This document shows positions 47,601-60,487 of a stretch of DNA of 64,000 bases, in pieces. The stretch lies in the NCBI GenBank assembly GCA_001692895.1, contig KV748224.1, positions 62,001 to 126,000 on the forward strand, written 5' to 3'. The notes under the pieces are model-generated. The model did no database searches. It was not told the DNA's origin and saw nothing but the letters and a program-made list of their open reading frames with translations. Position 1 is the stretch's first letter. Each line of letters opens with the position of its first letter. The translations under genes and the position numbers were made by a program. This stretch comes from Cenococcum geophilum 1.58. Lineage: Eukaryota; Ascomycota; Dothideomycetes; Gloniales; Gloniaceae.

Positions 47601-49008
47601 TAAAGAGACTTGCCTAGGGCATAACCTAGCCACCTCTATTTACTCCCTAGGATATTAACCCACGAAACTCCTTATTACCCTACCTATAACTAACTACTAC
47701 TATATAAGTGCCCTGGCCTTCTACTATATAGTATATAGGAAAGGCTAAACTATTGCTATAGCTTCCTAATTACGACTATATAAGCTTAATAAAGAATAGG
47801 ACTATGTCCTCTATAGTAATAGGATAGATATAGTTAACCTTTTAAAAGATAACGCCCCTACGGAACTCTATGGACTTTTACCTTTAGACTTTAAGAAGTT
47901 TATAAAGCTTAAAAAAGGACTTACTAATAAAGAATTCTATAAGCTCCTTCCTAAGAGGTACTATAACTTTACTAATATATACTTATAAAAGGGCGTAGAT
48001 ATACTCCCCCCATATTAACCTAATAACTATACTATTAATATTAAATAAGGAAAAATACTACCTTATAAAAAATCCTACCTAATATTAAAAGATAAACTTC
48101 TAGTTATAAAAAAGTATATTAACGAGCACCTTAATAAAGGATTTATTCGTCCTGGTATAATACTAGCAGCCGCCCCTATCCTTCTTATTAAAAAACTAAA
48201 AGGAGGTATTTAATTCTACGTTAACTATAGAGGACTTAACACTATTATAATTAAAAACTAATACTTAGTGCCGCTTATACGTGAGACCCTTAAGCGGCTT
48301 AGTTAAGCTAAAATCTATACTAAGCTTAATATTATTGCCGCTTTTAATTATCTTTAAATTAGGAAGGTAATAAATAAAAAACCGCATTTGTATTGCGCTT
48401 TGGCCAATTTAAATATACTATTATACCCTTTAGCGTATATAACGCCTTATAGGACTACCTTAATGACTACTCTGCGTACCTAGACGATATACTTATTTAT
48501 AGTAATAACCCTTCTAAGTATACCAAACACGTTTAAAAGGTCCTACAGCGCCTTAAGGATATAGGATTTTATATCAATTTAAGGAAATGCAAATTCTTAG
48601 TTATAGAAGTAAAATACCTTAAACTAATTATTACTACTAAGGGTATCCGTATAGACCCCAAGAAAGTACGTATAATTACTAAATAGTAAGCCCCTAACTG
48701 TATTAAGGATATATAAGCCTTCCTTAGTTTTACTAACTTCTATTAGAAATTTATATACAACTTCTTAAGCGTAGTAGTACTACTTATAGTAATAATGCAA
48801 ACGAAGGGCCTTTTTATAAAAGGAAGAAAAATATACCTACGCTTTACCTAGATGCTTAAATGCAAGAAGGCGTTCTAAGACCTTAAAAACGCCTTTACTA
48901 AAGCACCTATCCTAGCTTACTTTACACTAGGATAATAACTCTATCTTAAAACCAACTCCTTAAACTACGTTAACGCAGGCGTTTTCTTCTAGATAGGTAA
49001 TAATGGTC

Positions 49009-49388
49009 TATTACGGAGTGAGTATAAGCGGCGATAATATATAGCAAGGTAGATATTATTAAGCTATATACATAAACTATATAAGGAGGTCAAGACGTTG
49101 CGTAAGGAAAGAAGGTAGGAAAATGGGAAGAAAGGGTATATATTATGGACTTAGTTGCTTAGTTAATATATACACGGAGCAGAATAGGATTTAGGTAGTA
49201 ATCCTGGCAGAACTTAGTAGGATTTGGTAAAACTTAGTAGAACTTAGTAGAATATAGTAGAATATAGCAAGTTGCCGTTAGATTGCCGTAGATTGCTATT
49301 AGATTACTATCTTATGGTTAGTCTTTAGTTATTAAGTTAGTAAAAATAGGTAAACGTATATAAGGTGTTACGGGGGTGTTTCATAACA
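49009..49388 (-). repeat. 3' LTR of gypsy G
   Basis: 380 bp. It has one more 10-bp AGAACTTAGT unit than its 370-bp partner. Confidence 0.93.
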
Positions 49389-52300
49389 GTACCCCCCCTT
49401 TAAACTTAAGCTTCTGCGAGATGGGGTTATAGTAGTTCTAGGAAGAGTTTATAAAAGTCTTCTACGGCTTATATAAGTCCTATAGAGTTAACGGGTTCCC
49501 ATAAGGGCTTAGTATAGCCTTTTTACTTTGTAAGATATATATATTGGCGTTTCCGTTTATTATACTTAATATTATTAATTTTTTTAATAAAGTACTTATC
49601 TTTACCATTTACCTTAACTAGTGGGGAAGGGTCCTATATCTATTTAGGCAGGGCGTCTAATATAGGGGTGGTAGGGTAGAGGACTAACGTATAGAATACG
49701 GGGTAAATTTTAACCGTATTAGGGAGCTTTAGTCAGTAGGCATAAGGAGGGTTAACCTTTTTAACCTTATAAGGGCCAGCATTCTTCTAATTAAGTTTCT
49801 TAGTAGGTTGTTTTATGTTCAGATTTCTTATATCTAGCCAGACAAAATTACTAATTTAGTAGGCTGGTGCTAGGGTTTGTTTCTTATTCGCTGCGGATTT
49901 ATAGACAGATTAAGCCTATATTATCTTATTAGTAAGGAACTATTATAGTTCCTCTATCTTTTTTACGAATTTATTTACTTTTATAACTTATAAGGTATAA
50001 TAAGCGGGGTAAGGAACATTACTAAAGGGTTTAAAACCCATTTATAGGTGCTAGCCGTAATTAGCTAGAAACGGGGAGACTTTTGTAGTTTTTAAGATGG
50101 AATTATTTATAGTAAACTTAGTAAATGCGAGCTAGTTAATCTAGTTATTTTATAAATATAACGTATATATCTAAATATACTATTCCATTATAGCATTTAC
50201 ACGTTCTGTTTAACTATCCATTTTTAGGTAGTATATAGTAGATAATAGTGCTTTAATACAGAGTTAGGTAGTTAGTTCTTTCTAAAATACTAAAATAAAC
50301 TGGCTACCTCTATTAGAGATAATTGTTTTAGGAAGTCTATAGAGTTTCTATATATAATCTAGGAATAGTTAAGCGACGGTAGGCGTTATTATATTAGGAT
50401 AGGTAATTAAGTGTCTTATCTTAGATAGTTAGTCTACAACTACTATAATGTTCGTGCAGCTTCTACTTTTAGGGAGGTTAATAATAAAGTTAATTAAGAT
50501 GTCCTTCTATCTTTAGTTTGGAACAGGTAGTAGCTTTAAAAGACCATTATACGTCTTATACAAGGCTTTAGCTCATTAGTAGGTATGGCAGCTAGAGACG
50601 TACCTTTATATTATATTATGCATATTCAGCCAGTAATACTCTTATTAGAGTAGTTCTAGGGTCTTTCCTTAGCCTAGGTGGCTAGTAATAGGTAGATTAT
50701 ATACGTATTTAAGGAGCTTAAGCTTAAGCTTATTATAATTAGGGATAACTAGACGGTTCTAGTAATATAAGCAGTTTCCGCAAGCTTTGTATTTACTTAA
50801 AGAAATCTTTTTAAAGCGTCTAACGCTATCTTAAATTAGCTTAAGCGTTTTTTTAGATAAACTTGTTATTTAAATATTTATTAACTATAATTTATTTAAT
50901 TGGTTAATTAGTTATTTTAAGGATGTATACCGTAAGGTCTTTGGTAGGAGGGTTAAATAGTTTAGGGCGAAGTAGGGTCTAATTTTAGTAAGAGCGTACT
51001 TTTTTTAAGGCTAGCGCGTCTTATAAGCATTAGGTTAGGGTATGAGGCTTTTAACCTTAAATGCCTAGGCAGTATATAATTAAGAAATAAAAGCGTAATA
51101 GATATTCTAACTAGTGGGCCTAATAATGACTTAGCTGTTTTGTGGTTATAAAGTACTATAAGTTCTTATAGTTGCTAAGGACCTTAATTAGAAATCCGGC
51201 GACTTTTAGTTTAGGTTACTATTACTTAAAGCATCTAATAATAGCTAGCAATTCTTTATCGTAGATCTTATAATTATATTTAGTAGGGTTTAGTTATTTT
51301 AAAAAGTATGCTATAGGGTGCAAAACTCCTTCTTTGTTGTATTAAGACAGAATGCCTCTAGTAACGTAATTAGATAAGTTGGCTTTTATAATACTTATTT
51401 GTTTTAGGTCGAAGTGTTAGAGTATAAGTATAGTAGTAAATATAACCTTTAGATAAGCAAAGGCCTTCTTATATTCCTTATTAAAGATAAAAGCTTTATC
51501 CTTTTAGGTTAAAGTAATAAGGGGTAAAACTAGGGCGGAGAAGTTATTAATAAACTGTTAATAGAAATTGGCAAATCCTATAAAGGCTCTTATATCCTTA
51601 ACGTTCTTAGGTTCTTACTAGTTTACAATTACTTTAACTTTCTTTAGGTCCATTTATATACCATTTATAGAAATAAGGAGTTTAAGGTATAGGACTTCTG
51701 TTTTATAGAACTTATATTTATCTATATCTAATTATATACTAGCTCTATATAGGGCTTATAAAATAAGGTTAACATATTTCTAATATTTAGTTAGGTTATT
51801 ACTGTATATTAGGATATTATTAATATAAGCAGTATAAAAGATATCTAGGTAGGGACATAGGGTATTATTTATATAATATTAAAACAAGCTCGGAGCATTT
51901 ATAAGGCCGAATAGCGTTACTAAGTATTTAAATAATCTATACCAAGTACAAAATGCAGTAAGCTATTTATCTTCTTTTACTATATAAAGGCGGTTAAACG
52001 TAGAGATAATATTAAGCTTTATATAGTAGCGAGCCATACTTAGTTAGTTTAATGTCTCCTATATTAGCGGAATTAGATATTAATTCTTAATGGTAACGGT
52101 ATTAAGAGCTTAGTAGTCTATATAGAAGCGTAGACCGCTACTAGGTTTCTTAATAAAGATTACTAATACGGCTATAGGCGACAAGCTTGCTCTAATAAAT
52201 CCTTTACTTAGGTTCTTATCTAAATACTTTTAAAGGACTTAAAGTTTATTTTAGGATATCCTGTATAGGGGTCTAAATCTAGGCTGCTTTCCTTCTTTAA

Positions 52301-54620
52301 GTACAATCTTATAGTTGTACGATCGGTATTCTGGTAGCTTATTAGCTTCCTTCCGTAAGAATACCTCTAGGCGGTTATAGTACTCTACTAATACCTTTAT
52401 AGTAGGGTTAGTATACTTCTTTAGTGCTAAGGCCTTCTTAATATTAGCTATAGTAACAGCGAAGATTATATATTTGGGTTTCTTAGCAAGTCGCGCTAGT
52501 AGGGTAGCTCTAATTATACGGATATCTAGGGTGCTAAGCTCGCTTGGATTGTCTATAGTTTCTTATTTAGGTTTAGGTTTAGTATTGGGTATAGAGTTGG
52601 TGTTAGATTTAGGTTTAGGTTTTTTAAGAATCCTTTTTATAGTAGAATACTAGTCCTTCTAGTATTTTTGTGTATTAAGCTTAAGCTTTTACTTAGCTTA
52701 GGGCGGTGTAGTGCTTAGTAATAACTTATAGAATTTAGTGGGGTTTTCGGATCCTTGGTGGATATTAATAGAGTTTTTATATTAATAGAATCTGGTAGAA
52801 TTTTTGGGTTGGTGGAATCTAGTAGATTCTTTAGGCGTAGGGTGGATATTGGTGGAAATCTTAGGCTAATAGATTTTAGTGGATTTTTTAGATTTTAGTT
52901 TAGGGTTAGGATGGTGTATTATAAGGTACTTCTGCTTATAATAGGAGGCAGTAAATAGAAGCTTAAGGTTGTCCTAATTAATGGTTACCTTGTGTAGCTT
53001 TATCTAGGGTTATTTAAGGATTATTAGGTAACCTAAGGTAGTAATAAAGAGCTTAATCAGTTCTTTGTGGTTTAGGTATTAGAGTTTTAGGTATATTACG
53101 TAGGTATTTTGGCCTAAGACTATGCGTTTACCATTAAATCTAAATACGTTAATATGCCGGTTAAGGGGGGTTAGGGTAAAACTATTATCTTACATAAAGA
53201 TCTTATTAATAAATCCTATACTACTAGCTCCTATATTAATTAGGACTTAAGTATTAGCCTATTAATTATTCTGCTAAAGATAACAGTTAATGGTTATACT
53301 ATAATCCTAAGAGTTAGAGTTTATAATATCTAAAGTATTTAATAAAACCCTAAGGCAGAGCCGTTCTGGAGAGCGACTTAATTCTAAGACGTGCCTTTTA
53401 GTAGTGAGTGGGAAGGGGTTCCTATAAAATGTTGGTTATAGCTTTACCCTTATAAGTGGTGCTTACTAGATATAGGGCTAAAACTAGGTAAATATTGGGG
53501 GCGGTAACCGGAAGATTAATGCGGTAAACGGTTGCTAGTGTTAGCTGTTTATAAATTGTTTTGGGGCGTAGGTAAGGGGACGAGATAGTATTTTAAGATA
53601 TAGTTTTTACTTTCGCACTTAAAGCAGAGGCCTAGCTTAATGCGTCTTTCTTATTTAGGGGACCTTAGTAGGGTGTACTTTAAGGTTCTAGTGTTAATAT
53701 CTATGGCGTTAGGGTGCTTAGGCTAAGATAATAACTTAGTAAACGTTTATAGGGTTGCCGTATTATATTAGGGGGCGGGCTTTAATATTAGGCGTAGTAT
53801 ATTATTATACCATTTATTAATGACGTTTATATAGGCATTAAAGGCTCCTAGTAGGTCTACGCCTATTAGGGAGGTTTTCAGTTTAGGGTTTAGAGATTTA
53901 ATAAGGCTGTTAATTAGTGCGGAGTTATTCTAGCCTATTTCCTTTATATAATGGTTAAATTTAGAGAAGTATATTAGGAAACTTTTTGTTTCTTAAGCTA
54001 TATAGTTTATTTTTCTCTAGGTAGTAGCTTAGCAGTTTATGTTACTATATAAGGCTTTAAGAAGTACAACTAGGCTTTATATTAAGGTTGGCTAAAGAGG
54101 TTTAATAAGGTTAGCTGCCTCTCCTTTTAGTTAACTTAGGGCGTAATAGAGTCGGTTAGCTTTAGTTAGGTAACGGATAGTATTACTAGTTAACTTATTT
54201 TTAAGCTGGCTTAGGAATAATAAGAGATTTTATTATTTACTAGTAAATACTAGGGGATCTAGTAGTTGTTCGGATTATTTTAGTATAGTAGTTAGTTTAA
54301 GGTAGACAATTACTATAGATTCGGGGCTTACGTTCCACGTGTTTATCTCTAGAGATAGTGTTTAGTCTTAGGGCCCTAATATAGGCATCTTAAGTATACG
54401 GATTTCTTCTTAGAGGTCCTTAATTAATCGCTAGTATTATACTTCTTATTCGGCTTATTATTAATTTAAAGTAGCTTAGTTTTATATAAAGGCGTCTATA
54501 AAAGACTTTTATATTTCTGCTAGTTATTTTTAGAGTACGGATATAATACCGGCGGCCGTTATAGGGGCTTTAGGGTCGTTCTGCATTTTGGAGGTAGTAT
54601 ATAAAGTTTACGCAATATAG

Positions 54621-54990
54621 TATTACAGAGTAAGTATAAGCGGCGATAATATATAGTAAGGTAGATATTATTAAGCTATATATATAAACTGTATAAGGAG
54701 GTTAAGACGTTATATAAGGAAAGAAGATAGGAAAATAAAAAGAAAGGGTATATATTATGGACTTAGTTGCTTAGTTAATATATACATAGAGTAGAATAGG
54801 ATTTAGGTGGTAGTCCTGGCAGAACTTAGTAGGATTTAGTAGAACTTGGTGGAATATGGTAGAATGTGGCAAGTTGCCGTTAGATTGCCGCAGATTGCTA
54901 TTAAATTGCCGTCTTATGGTCGGTCTTTAGTTGCTAAGTCGGTAGAAACAGGTGGACGTGTATAAGGTATTACGGGGGTGTTCTATAACA
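54621..54990 (-). repeat. 5' LTR of gypsy G
   Basis: 370 bp, followed by the duplicated target and the resumed F3 RNase H. Confidence 0.93.
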
Positions 54991-56682
54991 CGGTCTTCTT
55001 TACCTAGTTGCATTTTACTCGTCTAAGCTTATACTATAAGAGTATAACTATAAGATCTATAATAAAGAACTCCTTACAATTATATAAGCGTTTAAAGAAT
55101 TCTAACTAGAACTCTTCTTAGTAAAGCTTAATTAGCTAACTAAAGTTTTTATAAACTATCGCAACCTTAAGTACTTTATAACTATAAAGTAGCTAAACTA
55201 ACGCTAAGTATATTAGAACGAGATCCTCTCTAATTTTAACTTTAAAATTGTATATAGACTAGGAGTATAAGGTACTAAACCTAATAGCCTAATACGCCGC
55301 TTATAAGACCTTCCTTAGCCTAAAAATAACCCCTATAATTAGTTCTAATAATAGATAATCCTAAAAGTATAAAATTTAACCCTAGGTATACTACCTATAA
55401 TAGAGCTAACTATACCTTAGCTTTATACTACAGAACTAAAATTGCCTCCTAAAATTAGTGAGCTTATTACTACGGCATATAACACCTCTATTAACCTATT
55501 ACCGCAAAGACCGCTAGCGCCTATACGCTACTTATTAACCTCTAAAGCTTAGGCTAGATTAATATAGCAGCCTTAAAAGTAAAAGAAAATGGGCTCTATT
55601 ATAGAGGCCGCCTATTTATCCCCAACTTAAAAAATCTATAATAGCAACTAATCTAAATAGCCTATAACCTCCGATTAAGCGGCTACTTAGGTAAAAGAGG
55701 AACCTATAAGCTCCTTAGCTAATACTACTTCTAGCTAAAAAATAATAGACTTAGTTAAACGCTTTATAGGCGCCTGCTATGGTTATAAGCGCGCTAAGGC
55801 CTTTAATATAAAGTACTAAAGACTACTATACCCTCTATTAGTACCTATACAATAATAAGCAGATATTGCTATAGATTTCGTTATTAACCTACTACTCTAT
55901 AAATAACATAGCTGTACCTATAAAAACATCCTTATAATAATATACCAACTTATAAAAGAGCGCCACTACGTCCTAACTAAAGGTGTAGCCATTAGCGACG
56001 TTACTAACGCCTTTTTTTATAAAGTTTACCGACTACATAGGTTACCTAACTTAATTACGTCCAACTAAGGTATATAATTTAACTCCGATATATAGAGACA
56101 AATCTACTAACGCCTTAGTATCTCCGTTAAGATATTTATATCCTTTTATTATAAAACTACTAAGTAACTAGAAAATGCTAATACTAGTATAAAAGCGTAC
56201 CTATAATAGGTAGTTGCCTATAGTTAAGATAACTAAGTAGATTACCTCCCACTAGGTAAATTCGCAGCAAATAATTACGTTTTAACTACTATAGGACTTA
56301 CTCTATTTTTTATAAATAAGGGTTATTACCCCTAATCTAGTATAGAGCCACCAGAACCTATTAATAAAAAACTACTATATAGAAAACGCCTTAAAATACT
56401 ACTTACTAACTAGCATATAGACTATATAAAAAATCTACTTAACTACTATAAGGGAGAAATGGCCTAGGCTTAAGTAAAGTAGGCCTACTTCGCCGACCGT
56501 TATAGAACGCCACTACTAGAGATGCGTGTTGGCGACTAGGTATAGCTAGATATACGTAATATCTCTTTATAGAGGCCTATAAAGTCACTTAATTATAAGA
56601 ACCTTAGCCTCTATCTAATTAAATAAGTTATTAATAGGGGAGCCGTATATAAGCTAGAACTCCTACCTACCCTAGCTACCGA

Positions 56683-56988
56683 TAAGGGCGCGAAAAGACT
56701 TTAGGGAAGATTTAAAGGAATAATATAAATTCTATCTAAATCTAAGGGTATATAGCTCTCGCTAAGAATAAGACGTTACGTAAAGAAGAGAAAGGAATAA
56801 TAAGAGAATTATATAATTAAATAGTTAGGGGCTTAGTGGTTAATGCGTGCGTATATATACACGCGGTCTTTAATAGACTTTAATAAAATTTAATTAATCT
56901 AATAGAATTCTGTTAAAGCGTCGGAATTTATCTATTAAGTATTTTACTAAGATATTCCTACTATAACTAGGCTAGTCCTATTATAGTA
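56683..56988 (-). repeat. 3' LTR of family A, second copy
   Basis: 306 bp, matching the LTR at 8335-8642. The first two bases at the left edge are uncertain. Confidence 0.85.
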
Positions 56989-57107
56989 CCCCCCCTTTTA
57001 GCTAAAGGTCTAAATAATTTAATTTTAGTCAAGATTTATAACTTATTACGTGTTATATTTTCGCGTTAGGTAGCGGTATAAAGTTTTACCAATTCTATTA
57101 TTAAATA

Positions 57108-57154
57108 GGCCAATTAGGATTTTCTATCCCTAGGATAAAAAATTGCTATTAGCT
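57108..57154. repeat. 47-bp hairpin, second family A copy
   Basis: Gapless match to 8172-8218 in reverse orientation and to 20565-20611. More decayed than the copy in element D. Confidence 0.78.
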
Positions 57155-57224
57155 TAGTTAAGGCGGTAAGCAGAACTAATATCTTTATAGTAGGTCTTAG
57201 CAAAGTAAATTTAACTAATTAGAT

Positions 57225-57247
57225 AACTTTAACCGGTAGTTAAAGTT
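57225..57247. repeat. Second hairpin, second family A copy
   Basis: AACTTTAAC...GTTAAAGTT core about 235 bp inside the LTR. Flanks match gypsy F near 26482-26527. Confidence 0.75.
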
Positions 57248-60200
57248 CCTTAATATCTTATATATTACGTAATTATATTATAAATATTATAATATATTTT
57301 AAGTTCTTTTTAATTTTAAGCTTTCTGCTATTGTATTTTATATATTTGTATTAGGCGGCAGTTATTTACCTTTATATTATATCTATTTAGCTAATATAGG
57401 CTATAAAGGATAGTCTTTATAGAATTCTTTTACTAGGGAAGGCGTATTAGTTTTAATCTAGTTATAGGTTTCCTAAGTTTATATTTTATATCCTTTCTAC
57501 TTAATAAGAAGTTTAAATTATTTAAATCGTGTTTTCTATTATATATTATTAATTAAGTTAATAAAGTAAGAACCGTTACCGTTATTAATAATTATAGAAG
57601 GTAGCGGCGGTACTTTATAAGTTATAGGTTTAACCTTTAAAGGTTATAGTAAGCTTATATAAAATATTAAATTAATTTTTATTTTAGTTAGTAGTTTAAG
57701 CTTATAAGCGTATAGGCTTAGTCTTTTTTTAATTTAGTATAGGCCTATAAACTTCTAATTAAGTTTTTTAAGGGTTATTAAGTCTTTAGATTTTATATAT
57801 TTAGGTAAACTATATTACCTTTCTTAACGTCCCACGCGGGAGCTTATCCTTTATTTATATACTATTTCTATACTATTTAAGCGTATACTAATTTACTTTA
57901 TAATAGTTCCGTTAACTACTTTATTTAATTAGCAAAGTTATATACGTTAATTAGTTAAATCCTCTTAATTATAGGTTCTATTATATTAATTTTAGATTAT
58001 AGTTTAAATCTAAGTTAAGGGTTTTATCTATAGGTTATATAGAACGGCATTATACCTATTAATTTGTTTCTTATATTATTTGCAATAAACTTAGCTAAAG
58101 GTAGCCACTTTTCCTAGTTGTCTTATAGGTAGGAGTAGTATATTTATAGGTATTATTCTATAATCGCGTTCGCAATTTTAGTTTAACTATTTATCTTAAG
58201 ATAAAATATAATTAAGAGTTATATTTATATACTTAATTATTTATATAGGGCTTACTAAAAGTCTAAAACAAACTGGCTTCTATAGTTAGATATTATTAAA
58301 TTAAGAAGTCTGTATAGCTTAAAGATATACTTAATAAAACATTTAGCTACTAATATTGCATTAATTAAGTCTATAGAAATTATATATTATATTTTTATAA
58401 GACGGTTAATAACTACTATAATATTTATAAACCTATTATTATTAGGCAGGTTAACTATAAAGTTAATTAAGATATCTTACCATCTTTATATTAAAATTAG
58501 TAATAGTTAAAGTACTTCTTATTTCTTTATATAAGAGGTCTTCCCATATACGTATATTCTGTATACTTAAACGTATTTTTATATATAGTTATACATTATA
58601 AGCCAGTAATATGCTCGTTGGATAATCTTATAGGTCTTTATATAGCTAGGGTGCCCTACTATAAGGGAATTGTATACGAATTTAAGTATCTTAAATTGTA
58701 AGGGTTTGGAATTTGGGATTACTATCCTCTATTAATAGTATAACCGATTATTATAGATTTCGCATTTAGCGAGTGTAATATCCTTATATTACTATTTTTC
58801 TATTTAAATTGCTTTTATTATATCTACTATCTAGGGGTTATTCTTATATTTGTACTCTATTAATTTATTAATTTCTATATTCTACTTATTAATTTCTAAT
58901 TTATTTCTATTAAGCTCTATATTTAAAAATATAGGGCGTAGTTTCTTAAAGCGTTTAGGGGGTAGTAGAATATATAATTAATTTATAATCCGTTTGTTAG
59001 AGGCGTTTATAGATAAGTTTTATAATTATTATATTAATAAGTTAGGCTTTTAATTAAGTTTGCTAGGTTAGTATATAATCTTAAAGTTAAATTATAAAAG
59101 GTATTCGGCCTAATAAATTTAGCGCTGCGTTAATTGCTTTATAGTTATAAAGTACTATAGGTTTTTATAGTCCGTTAATACGCGTATTAGGAATAATAAT
59201 CCTTTAAGTTTTAAATGCTATTGTTTAAAGTATCTAATAATTATAAGTAGTTCCTTATTATATATCTTATAATTTAATTTAGTAAAGGTAAGTTTCCGGG
59301 AGAGAAAGGCTACTAGGCGCAGCTCGCCGTTCTTATTATATTATAATAACACTCCTCCTAGTATATAATTAAATAAGTCTGTTTTAATAATGTATTTAAG
59401 GTTTAGATTAAAGTAGGTAAGAATTAAAGTAGTTATAAAATGATATTTTAGGTTATTAAAAGCTTGTTTATATTTAGTAGTTTATTTAAATCTTATATTC
59501 TTCCTTATTAAGTTTACTAATAACTAAATAATTTTTAAGAAGTAATTAATAAATTAATAGTAGAAATTTACAAATTCTAAAAATCCTTAGATATTTTATA
59601 TACTATTAGGACTTTTCTAGTTTATAATTATAGCAATTTTCTTAGGGTTTATTTTAATTCCGTTGCGGGATATAATTAGTCCTAAGTACGTAACTTCGGA
59701 CGTATAGAACTTATATTTCTTAATATTATATTATAAGCCCGCGTCTTATAGGTATTTAAGGACTATTTAGATATGCTTTTAATGCTTAGAAAGCGAAGAT
59801 AAATAGATTAAGATATTATTAATATACGCGGTAATAAATATATTAAGGAATTTGCGAAGTATATTATTAATATATTACTAAAACGTACTAGGACCGTTCT
59901 TTATACTAAATAGCATTACTGGGTATTTAAAAAGTTCCTATTATATATAGAAAGCTATATACTTCTTATCTCCTTTATAAATACAGATTTAATTAAAGGC
60001 AGTGACTATATTAAGCTTTATAAAGTATTATACTTTTACTAAATAGTTAAGCGTTTTTTAAAGCAAAGGAATTAGATATTAGTTTTAAATTGTGATTATA
60101 TTTAGGGCTTAATAATTAATATAGAACCTTAAGCCTCCTTTAGATTTCTTAATAAATAGTATAGGTAAGGCAAATAGTAATTAACTAGGGTAAATAAATC

Positions 60201-60487
60201 CTTTCTCTAGGTGCTCTTTAAGGTATTGTTATATTATAAGTAGCTTTTCTTATAATATACTATATAACGGGCTAAACTTTAGCGTTATACTAGGTTTAGT
60301 TCTATTTTAAAATTATACTTATCTTAATACGGGGGTAGTTAGTTTATAAATCGTTTCTTAAATATATTAATTAGATTATAATATTTTTTAGATATAAGAG
60401 GTTAGGGGTCAATATATTACTTTAGTTCTAATACCTTCTTAATATCTTCTAGTGTTATAGTAAAGATCTTATAGTCTTGTTTCCCCC

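Larger units (their letters stand above)
49009..54990 (-). mobile_element. Ty3/gypsy element G, structurally complete (fossil)
   Basis: A 5982-bp element with LTRs 49009-49388 and 54621-54990 and a near-perfect 5-bp duplication of GGTC-containing target, inserted into the RNase H region of F3. F1 shows the uninterrupted site. Minus-strand parts: gag (about 53450-54590), zinc knuckle (CFKCESKNYIL near 53640), RT (about 51600-52350), RNase H (about 51230-51500) and integrase (about 50050-50800). The polypurine tract lies next to the left LTR (about 49390-49402). Whole in layout, broken very many times. Confidence 0.93.
45015..56682 (+). mobile_element. Ty3/gypsy element F3, 3'-incomplete, with two insertions (fossil)
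   Basis: Same family as F1, opposite orientation. The 5' LTR is at 45015-45207, gag about 45260-46750, zinc knuckle about 46770-46840, protease about 47080-47330 and RT about 47980-48960. RNase H resumes at about 54991-55280 and integrase runs about 55450-56500. A 175-bp TIR element sits at 47426-47600 and gypsy G at 49009-54990. It ends abruptly at about 56682 against the family A LTR, so its own 3' LTR is missing. Broken very many times. Confidence 0.88.
56683..60487 (-). mobile_element. Ty3/gypsy element, family A, second copy, 5'-truncated (fossil)
   Basis: A reversed relative of the element at 5116-8642 that extends further upstream. The LTR is at 56683-56988, then (reading leftward on the minus strand) reverse transcriptase from about 60480, RNase H about 59000-59500, integrase about 57750-58900 and chromodomain about 57400-57620. 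Protease, gag and the 5' LTR are missing; it ends at about 60487 where a LINE begins. It carries the empty target site of the 723-bp TIR element at about 57380. Broken many times. Confidence 0.9.
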
